Positions 52,010 to 60,115 of a stretch of 64,000 nucleotides of DNA are shown here, in pieces; the stretch's first letter is position 1; each line of letters begins with the position of its first letter. A program made the translations under genes and the position numbers. The stretch comes from Planctomycetota bacterium (GTDB taxonomy: Bacteria > Planctomycetota > JAPUJT01): contig JAPUJT010000187.1 in the NCBI GenBank assembly GCA_027296055.1, forward strand, positions 1 to 64,000, given 5' to 3'. The notes under the pieces were generated by a model. That model saw nothing but the letters and a program-made list of their open reading frames with translations. It was not told the origin of the DNA and searched no databases.

Positions 52010-53434
52010 GTGATCCTGATCCTCGCTGGGACCGCAGTCTGGTTCCAGAGAGACATTCCCCTCTCCCATCCCGAATACTGGCTCGACCTGGACCTCGAAG
52101 GTAATGGCCCCTTCTCCGCCGGCGCGAGCAAGATTTCTATCACGCCATCCATAGGCGATGACAAGGAGGTCTGGCTCGCCGGCTACCACGTGGGGCGGGC
52201 GGCCACCGGGGTCCATGACGACCTCTGGGCCCGGGCCGTGGTGATCCGCTGCGGAGAGGTCACGATAGCGCTGGTCGCCCTGGACCTGATCGGGATCTTC
52301 CTGGCGGAAGTGATCAGCATCCGGAAGGCTCTGGATGGCGAGATCGACTACGTGATCGTGGCCAGCACCCACACCCATTCAGGCCCGGACACCATGGGCC
52401 TCTGGGGACCCACTCGCTTTCGCACAGGGGTACGCGAGAAATACCAGGAGAAGGTTCGTGGAGCGGTGATCCGCGCGATCCGCGAGGCGGCCTCGCGGCT
52501 GGAGCCATCTTCCCTCGTCTTCGCCCGCCGTGACCTGGCGCCCAGGGGGCTCCTGCGCGACTCCCGGAAGCCGATCGTGATGGACACGGAGCTATCCGTC
52601 TGCGCCATCCACCCCCGGGCGGGAGGGGATGCCATCGCCACCCTGGTGAACTGGTCTTGCCACCCGGAGGTGATGGATTCCAAGAATACGCTCATCTCCT
52701 CCGACTTCCCCCATTACCTGAGAGAAGCAATGGAGAACGGCATCCCTGAGGAAAATCTTCTCGGAACAGGGGGCGTCTGCCTCTTTCTGTCGGGCTCCAT
52801 CGGCGGCCTGCAGACTCCCCTCCGGGTAGACGTGACCGACAGGAAGGGCCAACTTCAGGAGGAGGCGAGCTTCGAGAAGGCGAAAGTCCTGGGAGAGAAC
52901 CTGGCGGCCGAGGCGCTGAGGGCCCTCCAGTCAAGTGGCCGTATCCTCATCACCGAGGGACCCCTTCGGGTCAGCGCCCGGACCGCTCTCGTCCCCCTTC
53001 AGAACCTCGCCTTCCGGGCGGCGTCGAAGCTAGGCGTGATCCGACGGGGCTCGACTCGTGGCCGAAAGGCACGGACGGAAGTCGGCTTGCTCGAACTGGG
53101 GGATGTCCCGCTGCTGCTGATTCCAGGAGAGATTTATCCGGAGATCGTGGTGGGGGGAATCGAGAGCCCTCGCGGTCAGGATTTCTCGGTGGCACCGGTG
53201 GAGGTTCCGCCTCTCAAGCAGGCCCTCGGTGGAAAAGTTCGCTTCCTCATCGGTCTTGCGAACGATGAGATCGGCTACTTGATCCCGAAATCGGAGTGGG
53301 ACGACTCGGCCCCCTACCTCTACGGGGCGGAAAAATCCCCCTACGGGGAGATCAACTCTCCCGGCCCGGACGCGGCGCAAATCATCCACAGGGAGGCGCT
53401 GTACCACATCCGGAGGAGGGAGACGGGGCGGTGA
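52010..53434 (+). CDS. Neutral ceramidase-like protein with N-terminal membrane anchor
   Basis: 474 residues from GTG 52010. The frame is open upstream to CTG 51941, which overlaps the rsmB stop (CTGA) and would add a basic stretch (SSKSKKDRKKG) before the full membrane helix; the GTG start cuts that helix. The catalytic part resembles the neutral/alkaline ceramidase N-terminal domain: AGASKISITPSIG, DDLWARAVVI, and the metal-site phrase ASTHTHSGPDTMG. WSCHPEVMDS and SGSIGGLQTP also fit. The family hydrolyses ceramide N-acyl bonds in a zinc-dependent way, but many bacterial members have other amide or lipid substrates. Confidence 0.75.
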   Translation: MILILAGTAVWFQRDIPLSHPEYWLDLDLEGNGPFSAGASKISITPSIGDDKEVWLAGYHVGRAATGVHDDLWARAVVIRCGEVTIALVALDLIGIFLAEVISIRKALDGEIDYVIVASTHTHSGPDTMGLWGPTRFRTGVREKYQEKVRGAVIRAIREAASRLEPSSLVFARRDLAPRGLLRDSRKPIVMDTELSVCAIHPRAGGDAIATLVNWSCHPEVMDSKNTLISSDFPHYLREAMENGIPEENLLGTGGVCLFLSGSIGGLQTPLRVDVTDRKGQLQEEASFEKAKVLGENLAAEALRALQSSGRILITEGPLRVSARTALVPLQNLAFRAASKLGVIRRGSTRGRKARTEVGLLELGDVPLLLIPGEIYPEIVVGGIESPRGQDFSVAPVEVPPLKQALGGKVRFLIGLANDEIGYLIPKSEWDDSAPYLYGAEKSPYGEINSPGPDAAQIIHREALYHIRRRETGR

Positions 53435-53435
53435 G

Positions 53436-53720
53436 CTACTTCCCTCTCCGGCTCCGGAAGCAGTCGTCACAATAGACGGGCCGGCTGCCGGTCGGCTTGA
53501 ACGGAACCTGTGTTTCTTTTCCACAGGCGGCGCAAGTAACCGCAAACATCTCGCGGCCACCGTCCGCCATGGCCTGCTGCTTACGCGAACGACGACAGGG
53601 GGGGCAGCGACGGGGTTCGTTGGCAAACCCCTTCTCGGCATAAAACTGCTGCTCCGATGCCGAGAAGAGAAACTCGGAATTGCACTCCTGGCAGGTAAGG
53701 GTCTTGTCCTCAAAAGGCAT
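53436..53720 (-). CDS. Double zinc-ribbon protein (CxxC-CxxC family)
   Basis: 94 residues from ATG 53720, which has a GGAGGG SD (an upstream in-frame start at 53750 is less likely). Two zinc ribbons: CQECNSEF ... CPPCRRSRKQQ, and FAVTCAACGKET ... VYCDDCFRSRR. These are the zinc-ribbon pair found in small bacterial proteins of the zf-trcl/CXXC type; partner and function unknown. It faces the ceramidase-like gene with a 1-bp gap between stops. Confidence 0.8.
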   Translation of the reverse strand: MPFEDKTLTCQECNSEFLFSASEQQFYAEKGFANEPRRCPPCRRSRKQQAMADGGREMFAVTCAACGKETQVPFKPTGSRPVYCDDCFRSRRGK

Positions 53721-54241
53721 CCAGCTGCCCTCCAATCGGGCGACGCCCACTCCCGGACCATCAGTCCGTCAGGACCCGGGCCTACCGCATCAGCGCGAGG
53801 CCACATCGGCACCGGCCGGGAGGCGAAAAAAAACCTCGGCCGATCCGACCCTCCTCACCCGCGCCTCTCGCGGTGATTAGCTCTCGTGGATACGAGGGGA
53901 GTCGAAAATACCGGGTATCCTAGGGATTACCTGGTGGGAGCGCCCTAACGGACCGGCCTGACTCGGTACATTTGAACACCTGCCCCTACCCGCGGGAATG
54001 CCACCGGAATGGGTCGTTGCCTGGTTTCCTGTGTACTTGTCTCCTTCGGCTCTCTCCACCAGTTTCCAAGACTGCTTGAAGCGTAGGTCTCGCTTCGCGA
54101 GGTGTCAAGGCAATTCCAAGGGATACGCCACAGAGAGAGGCCCTCTCGCTCACTCCGAGGCCTGTCGAATTTCGGGCTATGATAGCGCGCTCCTGTCGGT
54201 TAGCCTGTGATAGGGGGTCGGATAGAAGGACGGGGAGATTT
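53721..54241. other. Intergenic region upstream of the TetR gene
   Basis: No convincing gene. A small hairpin CTCGT-GGAT-ACGAG lies at 53883-53896 and TATAAT-like TATGAT at 54178-54183, though without a clear -35. An AGG run of A at 53826-53834 is of unclear use. No copy of the TGACCGGTCA operator is seen here, so autoregulation of the TetR gene is not evident. Confidence 0.35.
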
Positions 54242-54874
54242 TTGAATCCCAAGAATCACAAGGACAAGATCGTGAAGGCGGCAGAGGACCTCCTTTACCG
54301 CCGCGGGTATCATGCCACGAGCATCGGTGCAATCGCGCGTGCCGCCGGTGTCCCCAAAGGGTCTCTCTACAACCACTTCAAAGGGAAGTCCGACCTCGCG
54401 GCCCACCTCATGGATCGTTTCGCCGACAGGGCCATTTCGCAGCTAGAGGACCGCCTCGGGTCCAAAGACCTCTCCCCCTCTCGACTGGTTCAAAACCTCC
54501 TGAACGGGTACCTGCGAGCTTACCGAAGGAACGGCTATCGCTACGGATGCTCCCTCGGAAGTCGGCTCAACGAAGTAGCGGACACCGATCGTCAGCTCTC
54601 CAAGCGCATTTCCTCGCACCTCGAATCTTGGGCCTCTCTCCTGGAAGACCGTTTCAAGCGATGGGCATCACGGCACGGCCGCCGGGATCTGGAACGGGCC
54701 GCCCCGGGCCTTGCCCGAACCGTCCAGGCGACGATCCAGGGGGCTCTTCTCCAGATGAAGGGGAGTCGCAACGCCGCCCCGCTGAAGGGAGCTCGGGACA
54801 CTCTCAAGCTTCTCCTCGAGGGACTCGAGCGCGGCTCATCGATCGGGCCACGTCGCCGCCGGGTCCGCGCCTGA
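54242..54874 (+). CDS. TetR-family transcriptional regulator
   Basis: About 210 residues from TTG 54242, preceded by GGGGAG; the frame is open upstream but that part is Arg-rich and unlike TetR. The HTH domain is clear: KIVKAAEDLLYRRGYHATSIGAIARAAGVPKGSLYNHFKGKSDL. The ligand domain has YGCSLGSRLNEVAD, as in LmrA/YxaF/NemR-type regulators (GCxxG near helix 6), many of which sense electrophiles or lipophilic compounds and bind GACC-GGTC-type palindromes. The following four genes carry such a palindrome in their promoters, so this protein is their likely repressor. Confidence 0.9.
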   Translation: MNPKNHKDKIVKAAEDLLYRRGYHATSIGAIARAAGVPKGSLYNHFKGKSDLAAHLMDRFADRAISQLEDRLGSKDLSPSRLVQNLLNGYLRAYRRNGYRYGCSLGSRLNEVADTDRQLSKRISSHLESWASLLEDRFKRWASRHGRRDLERAAPGLARTVQATIQGALLQMKGSRNAAPLKGARDTLKLLLEGLERGSSIGPRRRRVRA

Positions 54875-54905
54875 TCGAACACCGATCAACTCACAATTCC
54901 GATTG

Positions 54906-54935
54906 TTGCTGAACGGTCGTCTTGCCACACATAAA
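54906..54935 (+). promoter_or_regulatory. Promoter of the first lipoprotein with variant operator TGAACGGTCG
   Basis: TTGCTG (54906-54911) and CATAAA (54930-54935) at 18 bp. TGAACGGTCG (54910-54919) differs from TGACCGGTCA at two positions and starts at the fifth base of the -35, as in the three promoters downstream. Confidence 0.6.
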
Positions 54936-55030
54936 ATGCGCATCCGACGCAACAATGCCGACCCGGTCTGCGTCTTATATCTCCGGCGGGGGTGGAGAAA
55001 GTCGGTCCGGCATCTTCGGAGGCCTCGAAC

Positions 55031-56095
55031 ATGAAAGCGCCGCTTCATCCGGCTTTCGTCTCGCTGATCCTCTCGCTCCTCGCCGCGTGCGGTGGCGGCA
55101 GCAGTAGCGGGGGAGGGGGCTCGGGAGACGGCATTCCCCCGATGTTCGCTGGAGCTACCGCCGCCTTCGCCCTCTCGGACGCGAGCATAGAAGTATCCTG
55201 GGCGCCTGCCATGGACAACGTGGATCCCGCGTCGGCCCTCATCTACAACGTTTACGCCTCACAGATCTCCGGCGCGCAGGACTTGATGACGCCGGACCTC
55301 ACCAGCGCAGCGGGATCGACGACGGAAATCGTCACGGGTCTTCTTCCCGCCGCCAATTACTTCTTCATTGTCCGGGCGATGGACACCTCCGGAAACGAGG
55401 ATACGAATCTGATCGAAGTCTCCGACACCACTTTCCCCGACACGACCGACCCCATTTGGGGCGGTGGAACCTCCGCGATAGCGACGAGTCTCACGGAGAT
55501 CGATTTGACCTGGAACGCAGCCACAGACAACCAGGCGATGCAGTCGCAGCTCGTCTACAACATCTACTCGGCGACCGTCTCGGGAGGTCAGAACTTCCTC
55601 GCCCCCGATTTCATGACCCCTCCCGGAATCCTCACGCACACGTTCACGGGACTGACCCCGGACACGGACTATTTCTTCGTGGTCCGCGCCCAGGACCCTT
55701 CCGGAAACGAGGACACCAACCTGATGGAGGCGTCGGCCCGGACCTTCGGCATCGTCTCCTTCGCGACCCAGGTCCAACCGATCTTCACGATCAACTGCGT
55801 GGTCTGCCATGGACCTCCCTTCCCCGCCCAGGGGCAAGACCTCAGCAACTACACGACGATCGATTCGACGGCGATCAACGTCCCGGCCAACGAGACGATG
55901 CTGACATCGATGCTGGATCGTATCGAACCCTTCGATAGCACCCTCTCCTACTTGATCCACAAGATTGACGGGACGCACCTCGACCCCGCCGTACAGGGAA
56001 GCGGATTGCAGATGCCTCGGCTGAGGCCGCCGCTCCCCCTGGCAGATAGGGACCTGATCCGAGCCTGGATCAACCAGGGAGCGCAGAACAATTGA
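55031..56095 (+). CDS. Surface lipoprotein: two FN3 domains and C-terminal cytochrome c-like domain
   Basis: 354 residues from ATG 55031 (GGAGGCC SD). LLAAC lipobox (Cys20) and a Gly/Ser-rich spacer. Two FN3-type domains (about 35-140 and 140-240) with near-repeated phrases VYNxYxAxxSG, TDYFFVVRA and DTSGNED. The last 110 residues hold a cytochrome c-like module: NCVVCHGPP (CX2CH haem attachment) and SGLQMPRL with the probable axial Met. The DRIEPFDSTLSYLIHKIDGT core is shared with the next two genes. This copy lacks the Big_5 domain. Likely outer-surface monohaem protein. Confidence 0.82.
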   Translation: MKAPLHPAFVSLILSLLAACGGGSSSGGGGSGDGIPPMFAGATAAFALSDASIEVSWAPAMDNVDPASALIYNVYASQISGAQDLMTPDLTSAAGSTTEIVTGLLPAANYFFIVRAMDTSGNEDTNLIEVSDTTFPDTTDPIWGGGTSAIATSLTEIDLTWNAATDNQAMQSQLVYNIYSATVSGGQNFLAPDFMTPPGILTHTFTGLTPDTDYFFVVRAQDPSGNEDTNLMEASARTFGIVSFATQVQPIFTINCVVCHGPPFPAQGQDLSNYTTIDSTAINVPANETMLTSMLDRIEPFDSTLSYLIHKIDGTHLDPAVQGSGLQMPRLRPPLPLADRDLIRAWINQGAQNN

Positions 56096-56134
56096 TTCAA
56101 ACATTGGTTTTGCGTGACGGTGACGCAGGGATTG

Positions 56135-56164
56135 ATGGTGACCGGTCATCCTATGGGGTAGGAT
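56135..56164 (+). promoter_or_regulatory. Promoter of the second lipoprotein with operator TGACCGGTCA
   Basis: ATGGTG (56135-56140), 18-bp spacer, TAGGAT (56159-56164). The exact palindrome TGACCGGTCA is at 56139-56148, again starting at the fifth base of the -35. Confidence 0.6.
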
Positions 56165-56213
56165 TCGATCTTCAGCGCTCGGTTCCCGAACAAGCTGGGG
56201 GAGTAGGAATCGG

Positions 56214-58265
56214 ATGATTCGACTGGTCTTGAATCGGCGTATTGGAAGTGTCCTATTCCTGCTGCCCCTCTTGATCGCGCCAGGCTGTGGAAAGGGCGGA
56301 GGAAGTGGAAACAATGTCCCCTTCCGCGTGGATCAGATCCTCCCCGCCGACGGATCGATCGACGTCTCCGTGAACACTGCGATCGAGATTCAATTCTCCA
56401 GAGCCGTGTCCCAGGCCTCCGTGCAGAACGGCGTCAGCTTCTCGCTCGTCGAGACCTCTCAGCCCGGTTTGCCCATCCAGGGGGCCTTCTCGTATGACCC
56501 GACCGGAAGAGTGCTTACCTTTACCCCCCAGATGCCCCTGGGGATGACCACGGACCATACGCTCACACTCTCGGCGGGAATCCAGGATGGTTCGGGAACA
56601 CCGCTCGTTCTCTCCCGAAGTCAGGTTCCGCTGCCCTCGACGTTCAGGACCGAATTCGTTCCCGATACGACCGAACCGCTGTTTGGAGGCGCCACGGCAG
56701 CGATAGCCCTCACCGATACGTCGATCGAGCTCCGGTGGACGGCAGCGACGGATGATCGGGATCCGCAGTCCGCCATCATCTACAACGTCTACATGGCGAC
56801 GGGGCCGGGGGCGCAAAACTTCGGCGTCCCCGATGCCACCACGGCCCCCAGCGCGGTCCTTCATCTCATGGGGGGGCTGCAGCCGCTGACCACCTACTTC
56901 TTCGTCGTTCGAGCCGAGGACACCTCCGGGAACGAAGAAGCCAATGCGGTGGAGGTCTCAGCGACGACACTCGCGACCCCGGACACGATGGCCCCCCTGT
57001 TCGGCGGCGTGACCACCGCCATGGAGCTCTCCGAAACATCGATAGACCTCTCGTGGACCGAGGCGATGGACGACACGGACCCTCAGTCAGCTATCGTCTA
57101 CAACATCTATATGGCCCTCTCCCCCGGAGGGCAAAACTTCGGCGTTCCGGACGACACGAGCCTCCCCGGTGTCGCATCACACATCGTCAGCGGTCTTCAG
57201 TCGTTCACGACTTATTACTTCGTCGTCCGCTCGCAGGATACGTCGGGAAACGAAGATACGAACGTCATCGAGGAGTTCGCCACCACGCTTTCCCCCCAGG
57301 ACACGATGGCTCCCCTGTTCGGCGGCGCCACGGGGGCGACGGAGATTTCAAATACGGCGATCGAGGTGACCTGGATGGACGCTGTGGATGACATCGATCC
57401 GGCGTCGGCCATCGTCTACAACGTCTATGTCGCTCAGATCTCCGGGATGCAGAACTTCGCCCTGCCAGACGCCACGACGCTTCCCGGAGCCAACCTACAC
57501 GTGATCGGCAGCCTGTCGCCCGGAACGACCTATTTCATCGTCGTCCGAGCGGAGGACACCTCAGGGAACGAGGACATGAATACGATGGAGGTGTTCGCCA
57601 CCACGACCGCCGTTGGCGACGTGATCGACCCGATCTTTCTCGGCCTCGTCTCCGCCACCGCGGTCAGCCCGACAGAGATCGAGCTCATGTGGAACGCGGC
57701 TACGGACAACGTGGCGCCTCCTTCCCAGATCATCTACAACATTTACTTCGCCACAGTGGCGGGCATGCAGAATTTCGCCGTCCCGGATGCCACCACCGCC
57801 CCGGGCGTCGTCACCCAACTGATCACCGGATTGACGGAGGACACGGACTATTACTTCGTGGTCCGGGCCGAAGATCCATCGGGGAACGAGGAGTCCAACG
57901 TGGTGGAGGTTCTCGAGAGATCCTCGGTCTCGTTCTTCCTGCAGGTCCAGCCCCTCTTCTCTTCAAATTGCACCGGCTGCCACGGTCCTCCGTCTCCCAC
58001 GCTGGGTCAAGACCTGAGCAGCTATGCCCAGATCAACGCCACGGCAATCAACTTCCTCGCGATCGAGACTAGCGGGACGAGCATGCTAGATCGGATCGAG
58101 CCCTCTTCCAGCATTCTCTCCTATCTGATGCACAAACTGGACGGCACACATCGCGACCCCGGAGTCGACGGCAGCGGTAGCCAGATGCCGCTAGGCCCCC
58201 CCCTCCCTCTCGTGGAGAGGGACATCATCCGGAGGTGGATCGACCAGGGCGCCCTGAACAACTGA
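56214..58265 (+). CDS. Surface lipoprotein: Big_5, four FN3 domains and cytochrome c-like domain
   Basis: 683 residues. Signal peptide with IAPGC (Cys25; Pro at -2 is unusual but the Gly-Cys is right). Big_5 domain (about 35-140: VDQILPADGSIDVSV, LTFTPQMPLG). Four FN3 domains follow, the first three near-copies beginning LFGGAT/V and ending with DTSGNE. The last module (about 570-683) has NCTGCHGPP and SGSQMPLG as haem ligands, with SMLDRIEPSSSILSYLMHKLDGT. Most expanded member of the three-gene family. Confidence 0.85.
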   Translation: MIRLVLNRRIGSVLFLLPLLIAPGCGKGGGSGNNVPFRVDQILPADGSIDVSVNTAIEIQFSRAVSQASVQNGVSFSLVETSQPGLPIQGAFSYDPTGRVLTFTPQMPLGMTTDHTLTLSAGIQDGSGTPLVLSRSQVPLPSTFRTEFVPDTTEPLFGGATAAIALTDTSIELRWTAATDDRDPQSAIIYNVYMATGPGAQNFGVPDATTAPSAVLHLMGGLQPLTTYFFVVRAEDTSGNEEANAVEVSATTLATPDTMAPLFGGVTTAMELSETSIDLSWTEAMDDTDPQSAIVYNIYMALSPGGQNFGVPDDTSLPGVASHIVSGLQSFTTYYFVVRSQDTSGNEDTNVIEEFATTLSPQDTMAPLFGGATGATEISNTAIEVTWMDAVDDIDPASAIVYNVYVAQISGMQNFALPDATTLPGANLHVIGSLSPGTTYFIVVRAEDTSGNEDMNTMEVFATTTAVGDVIDPIFLGLVSATAVSPTEIELMWNAATDNVAPPSQIIYNIYFATVAGMQNFAVPDATTAPGVVTQLITGLTEDTDYYFVVRAEDPSGNEESNVVEVLERSSVSFFLQVQPLFSSNCTGCHGPPSPTLGQDLSSYAQINATAINFLAIETSGTSMLDRIEPSSSILSYLMHKLDGTHRDPGVDGSGSQMPLGPPLPLVERDIIRRWIDQGALNN

Positions 58266-58300
58266 TGTCGAGGGTCGGCTTTTTTTTTCCGGCTCCAACG

Positions 58301-58329
58301 TTGCTGACCGGTCAGCATGAATCTATAAT
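58301..58329 (+). promoter_or_regulatory. Promoter of the third lipoprotein with 16-bp operator
   Basis: TTGCTG (58301-58306), 17-bp spacer, consensus TATAAT (58324-58329). TGACCGGTCA (58305-58314) is the core of a 16-bp perfect palindrome TGCTGACCGGTCAGCA (58302-58317). Confidence 0.85.
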
Positions 58330-58399
58330 CAGACTAGCTAGGCTCACGAAGAGACTCATCAGGGGATCACATACTCGGGGGGACAGGAGGAATGAGGTC

Positions 58400-59806
58400 A
58401 TGTTGCTTCGTCCGAAAGACAGACATGGAAGTATGGCGTTACTCTTCTCCCTCCTTCTTCTTTCCTCTTGTGGGGGTGGGGGCGGCGGTAAGGGCAGCAG
58501 CGTCTTCCGGGTCCTGGAGATTCTCCCTGTCGACGCTGCCCTCAACGTCTCCGTCAATCTAATCGTCGAGGTCCGATTCTCTCACGAGGTGGACCCGACG
58601 ACCCTGCAGAGTGGCATTACCTTTACGCTGACCGAGTTGACCGCGCCGGGGATGCCCCTGGTGGGCGCTTTCGCCTCGAACATGACCGGTCGGGTGATCA
58701 CGTTTTCCCCGCTCCTCCCACTCGCCATATCGACGGACCACCGGCTGACCCTCACGGAGGGAATTCTCGACACACGGGGCCGGCCCCTGGATCTGGCTCG
58801 CAGCGAGGTCCCGATTCCAAGCACCCTTCAGACTCAAACGATGGCCGACACGAGTCCGCCACTCTTCGGCGGCGCCTCCCAGGCCGTCGCGATCGACGAC
58901 ACATCGCTGGAGGTCCGCTGGGCCCCGGCGATGGACGACATCGATTTACCATCGGGCATCTCCTACAACGTCTACACATCGCCGACCCCGGGGGGACAGG
59001 TCTTCTCCATGCCTGACGCCACAAGTCCCCCCGGGGCCACTTCCCAAACCGTCGGAGGCCTGCAGCCGGCCACGACCTACTTTCTCGTCGTTCGGGCACA
59101 GGACAGCTCCGGCAACGAGGAGTCGAACTTCGTGGAGGTCTCGGTCATGACTCTGGCCACACCGGACACGATTCCTCCCGTCTTCATGGGAGTCGGCTCG
59201 GCTACGGTTCTGAATACATCCTCCGTCCGTCTGGACTGGACGGCGGCGATGGACAACAAGGCCGCCGCAGCGGAGATCGTCTACAACATCTACAATGCTA
59301 CGACGCCGGGGGGGCAGAGCTTCGCGAACCCTATATCATCTACCTTGCCAGGGGACCTTTCTCACACGGTCGGCGGGCTCTTCTTCGACACCGACTACTA
59401 CTTCGTCGTCCTGGCAATGGATCCGTCGGGCAACGAGGACTGGAACGGGATCGAGATGCGGGCGAGGACGCACGTCTCCTTCGGGGCCCAGGTCCAGCCG
59501 ATCTTCACGGCGACCTGCGCTACCTCCTTCTGCCACGCCGGGCCGACGCCGGCGCAGGGTCTCAATCTCTCGAGCTACGCCCAGATCAGCTCAACCGCGA
59601 TCAGCGTGGCCGCCAATCAGGCTCCTCTGGACAGGATCGAACCGTTCATCAGCACGGCCTCCTACCTGATCAACAAGATCGACGGAACCCAGGGATTGGT
59701 GGGGGGATCCGGGGGTCAGATGCCGGCCGGGAGTGCACCGCCACTCTCGCAAGCGGACAGGGACCTGATTCGATTCTGGGTGGATCAGGGCGCCCAGAGC
59801 AACTGA
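58400..59806 (+). CDS. Surface lipoprotein: Big_5, two FN3 domains and CX4CH cytochrome c-like domain
   Basis: 468 residues from ATG 58400 (GGAGG SD). LLSSC lipobox (Cys24) and Gly run. Big_5 domain (VLEILPVDAALNVSV, ITFSPLLPLA), two FN3 domains, then a cytochrome-like end with TCATSFCHAG (CX4CH) and SGGQMPAG. The core DRIEPFISTASYLINKIDGT matches the other two. The haem-attachment spacing differs from the two upstream paralogues (CX2CH), yet the distal Met is kept. Confidence 0.82.
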   Translation: MLLRPKDRHGSMALLFSLLLLSSCGGGGGGKGSSVFRVLEILPVDAALNVSVNLIVEVRFSHEVDPTTLQSGITFTLTELTAPGMPLVGAFASNMTGRVITFSPLLPLAISTDHRLTLTEGILDTRGRPLDLARSEVPIPSTLQTQTMADTSPPLFGGASQAVAIDDTSLEVRWAPAMDDIDLPSGISYNVYTSPTPGGQVFSMPDATSPPGATSQTVGGLQPATTYFLVVRAQDSSGNEESNFVEVSVMTLATPDTIPPVFMGVGSATVLNTSSVRLDWTAAMDNKAAAAEIVYNIYNATTPGGQSFANPISSTLPGDLSHTVGGLFFDTDYYFVVLAMDPSGNEDWNGIEMRARTHVSFGAQVQPIFTATCATSFCHAGPTPAQGLNLSSYAQISSTAISVAANQAPLDRIEPFISTASYLINKIDGTQGLVGGSGGQMPAGSAPPLSQADRDLIRFWVDQGAQSN

Positions 59807-60115
59807 TTTGCGCCGACGAAGATAGATGGATGCTTCCACAGGGCTAGGATCACCCCGTGGGCATCATAGGCTCGGGCCGGCAGCACTTCCCCCCGCCGCC
59901 GGCTCATCCTATTAGTTCCGGATCGTGCAAAACCGAGACTCGAGCCGGGCGAGTTCGCGAACATTTTCTTTACTCGTGTTCATTTTTCCATTGATGACCG
60001 GTCAGCTACGTTCTAGACTCAGCCGAGAATCCCCCAGAAGATCAAAAACCAGACCAGGCACGCGGTATGGGGCAGGTTCCCTGAATTCTGTCGTGCGGTC
60101 GCTGTGCGGGCAACG
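59807..60115 (+). promoter_or_regulatory. Intergenic region holding the collagen-like gene promoter and operator
   Basis: TTGATG (59991-59996), 17-bp spacer, TAGACT (60014-60019), with TGACCGGTCA (59995-60004) beginning at the fifth base of the -35. A long leader of about 90 nt follows to ATG 60116. A loose GC-rich hairpin near 59875-59905 may terminate the lipoprotein transcript; nothing else is evident. Confidence 0.75.

Noticed and set aside
53826-53834. Terminator at the A/T run
   Set aside because: No stable stem precedes it in either direction.
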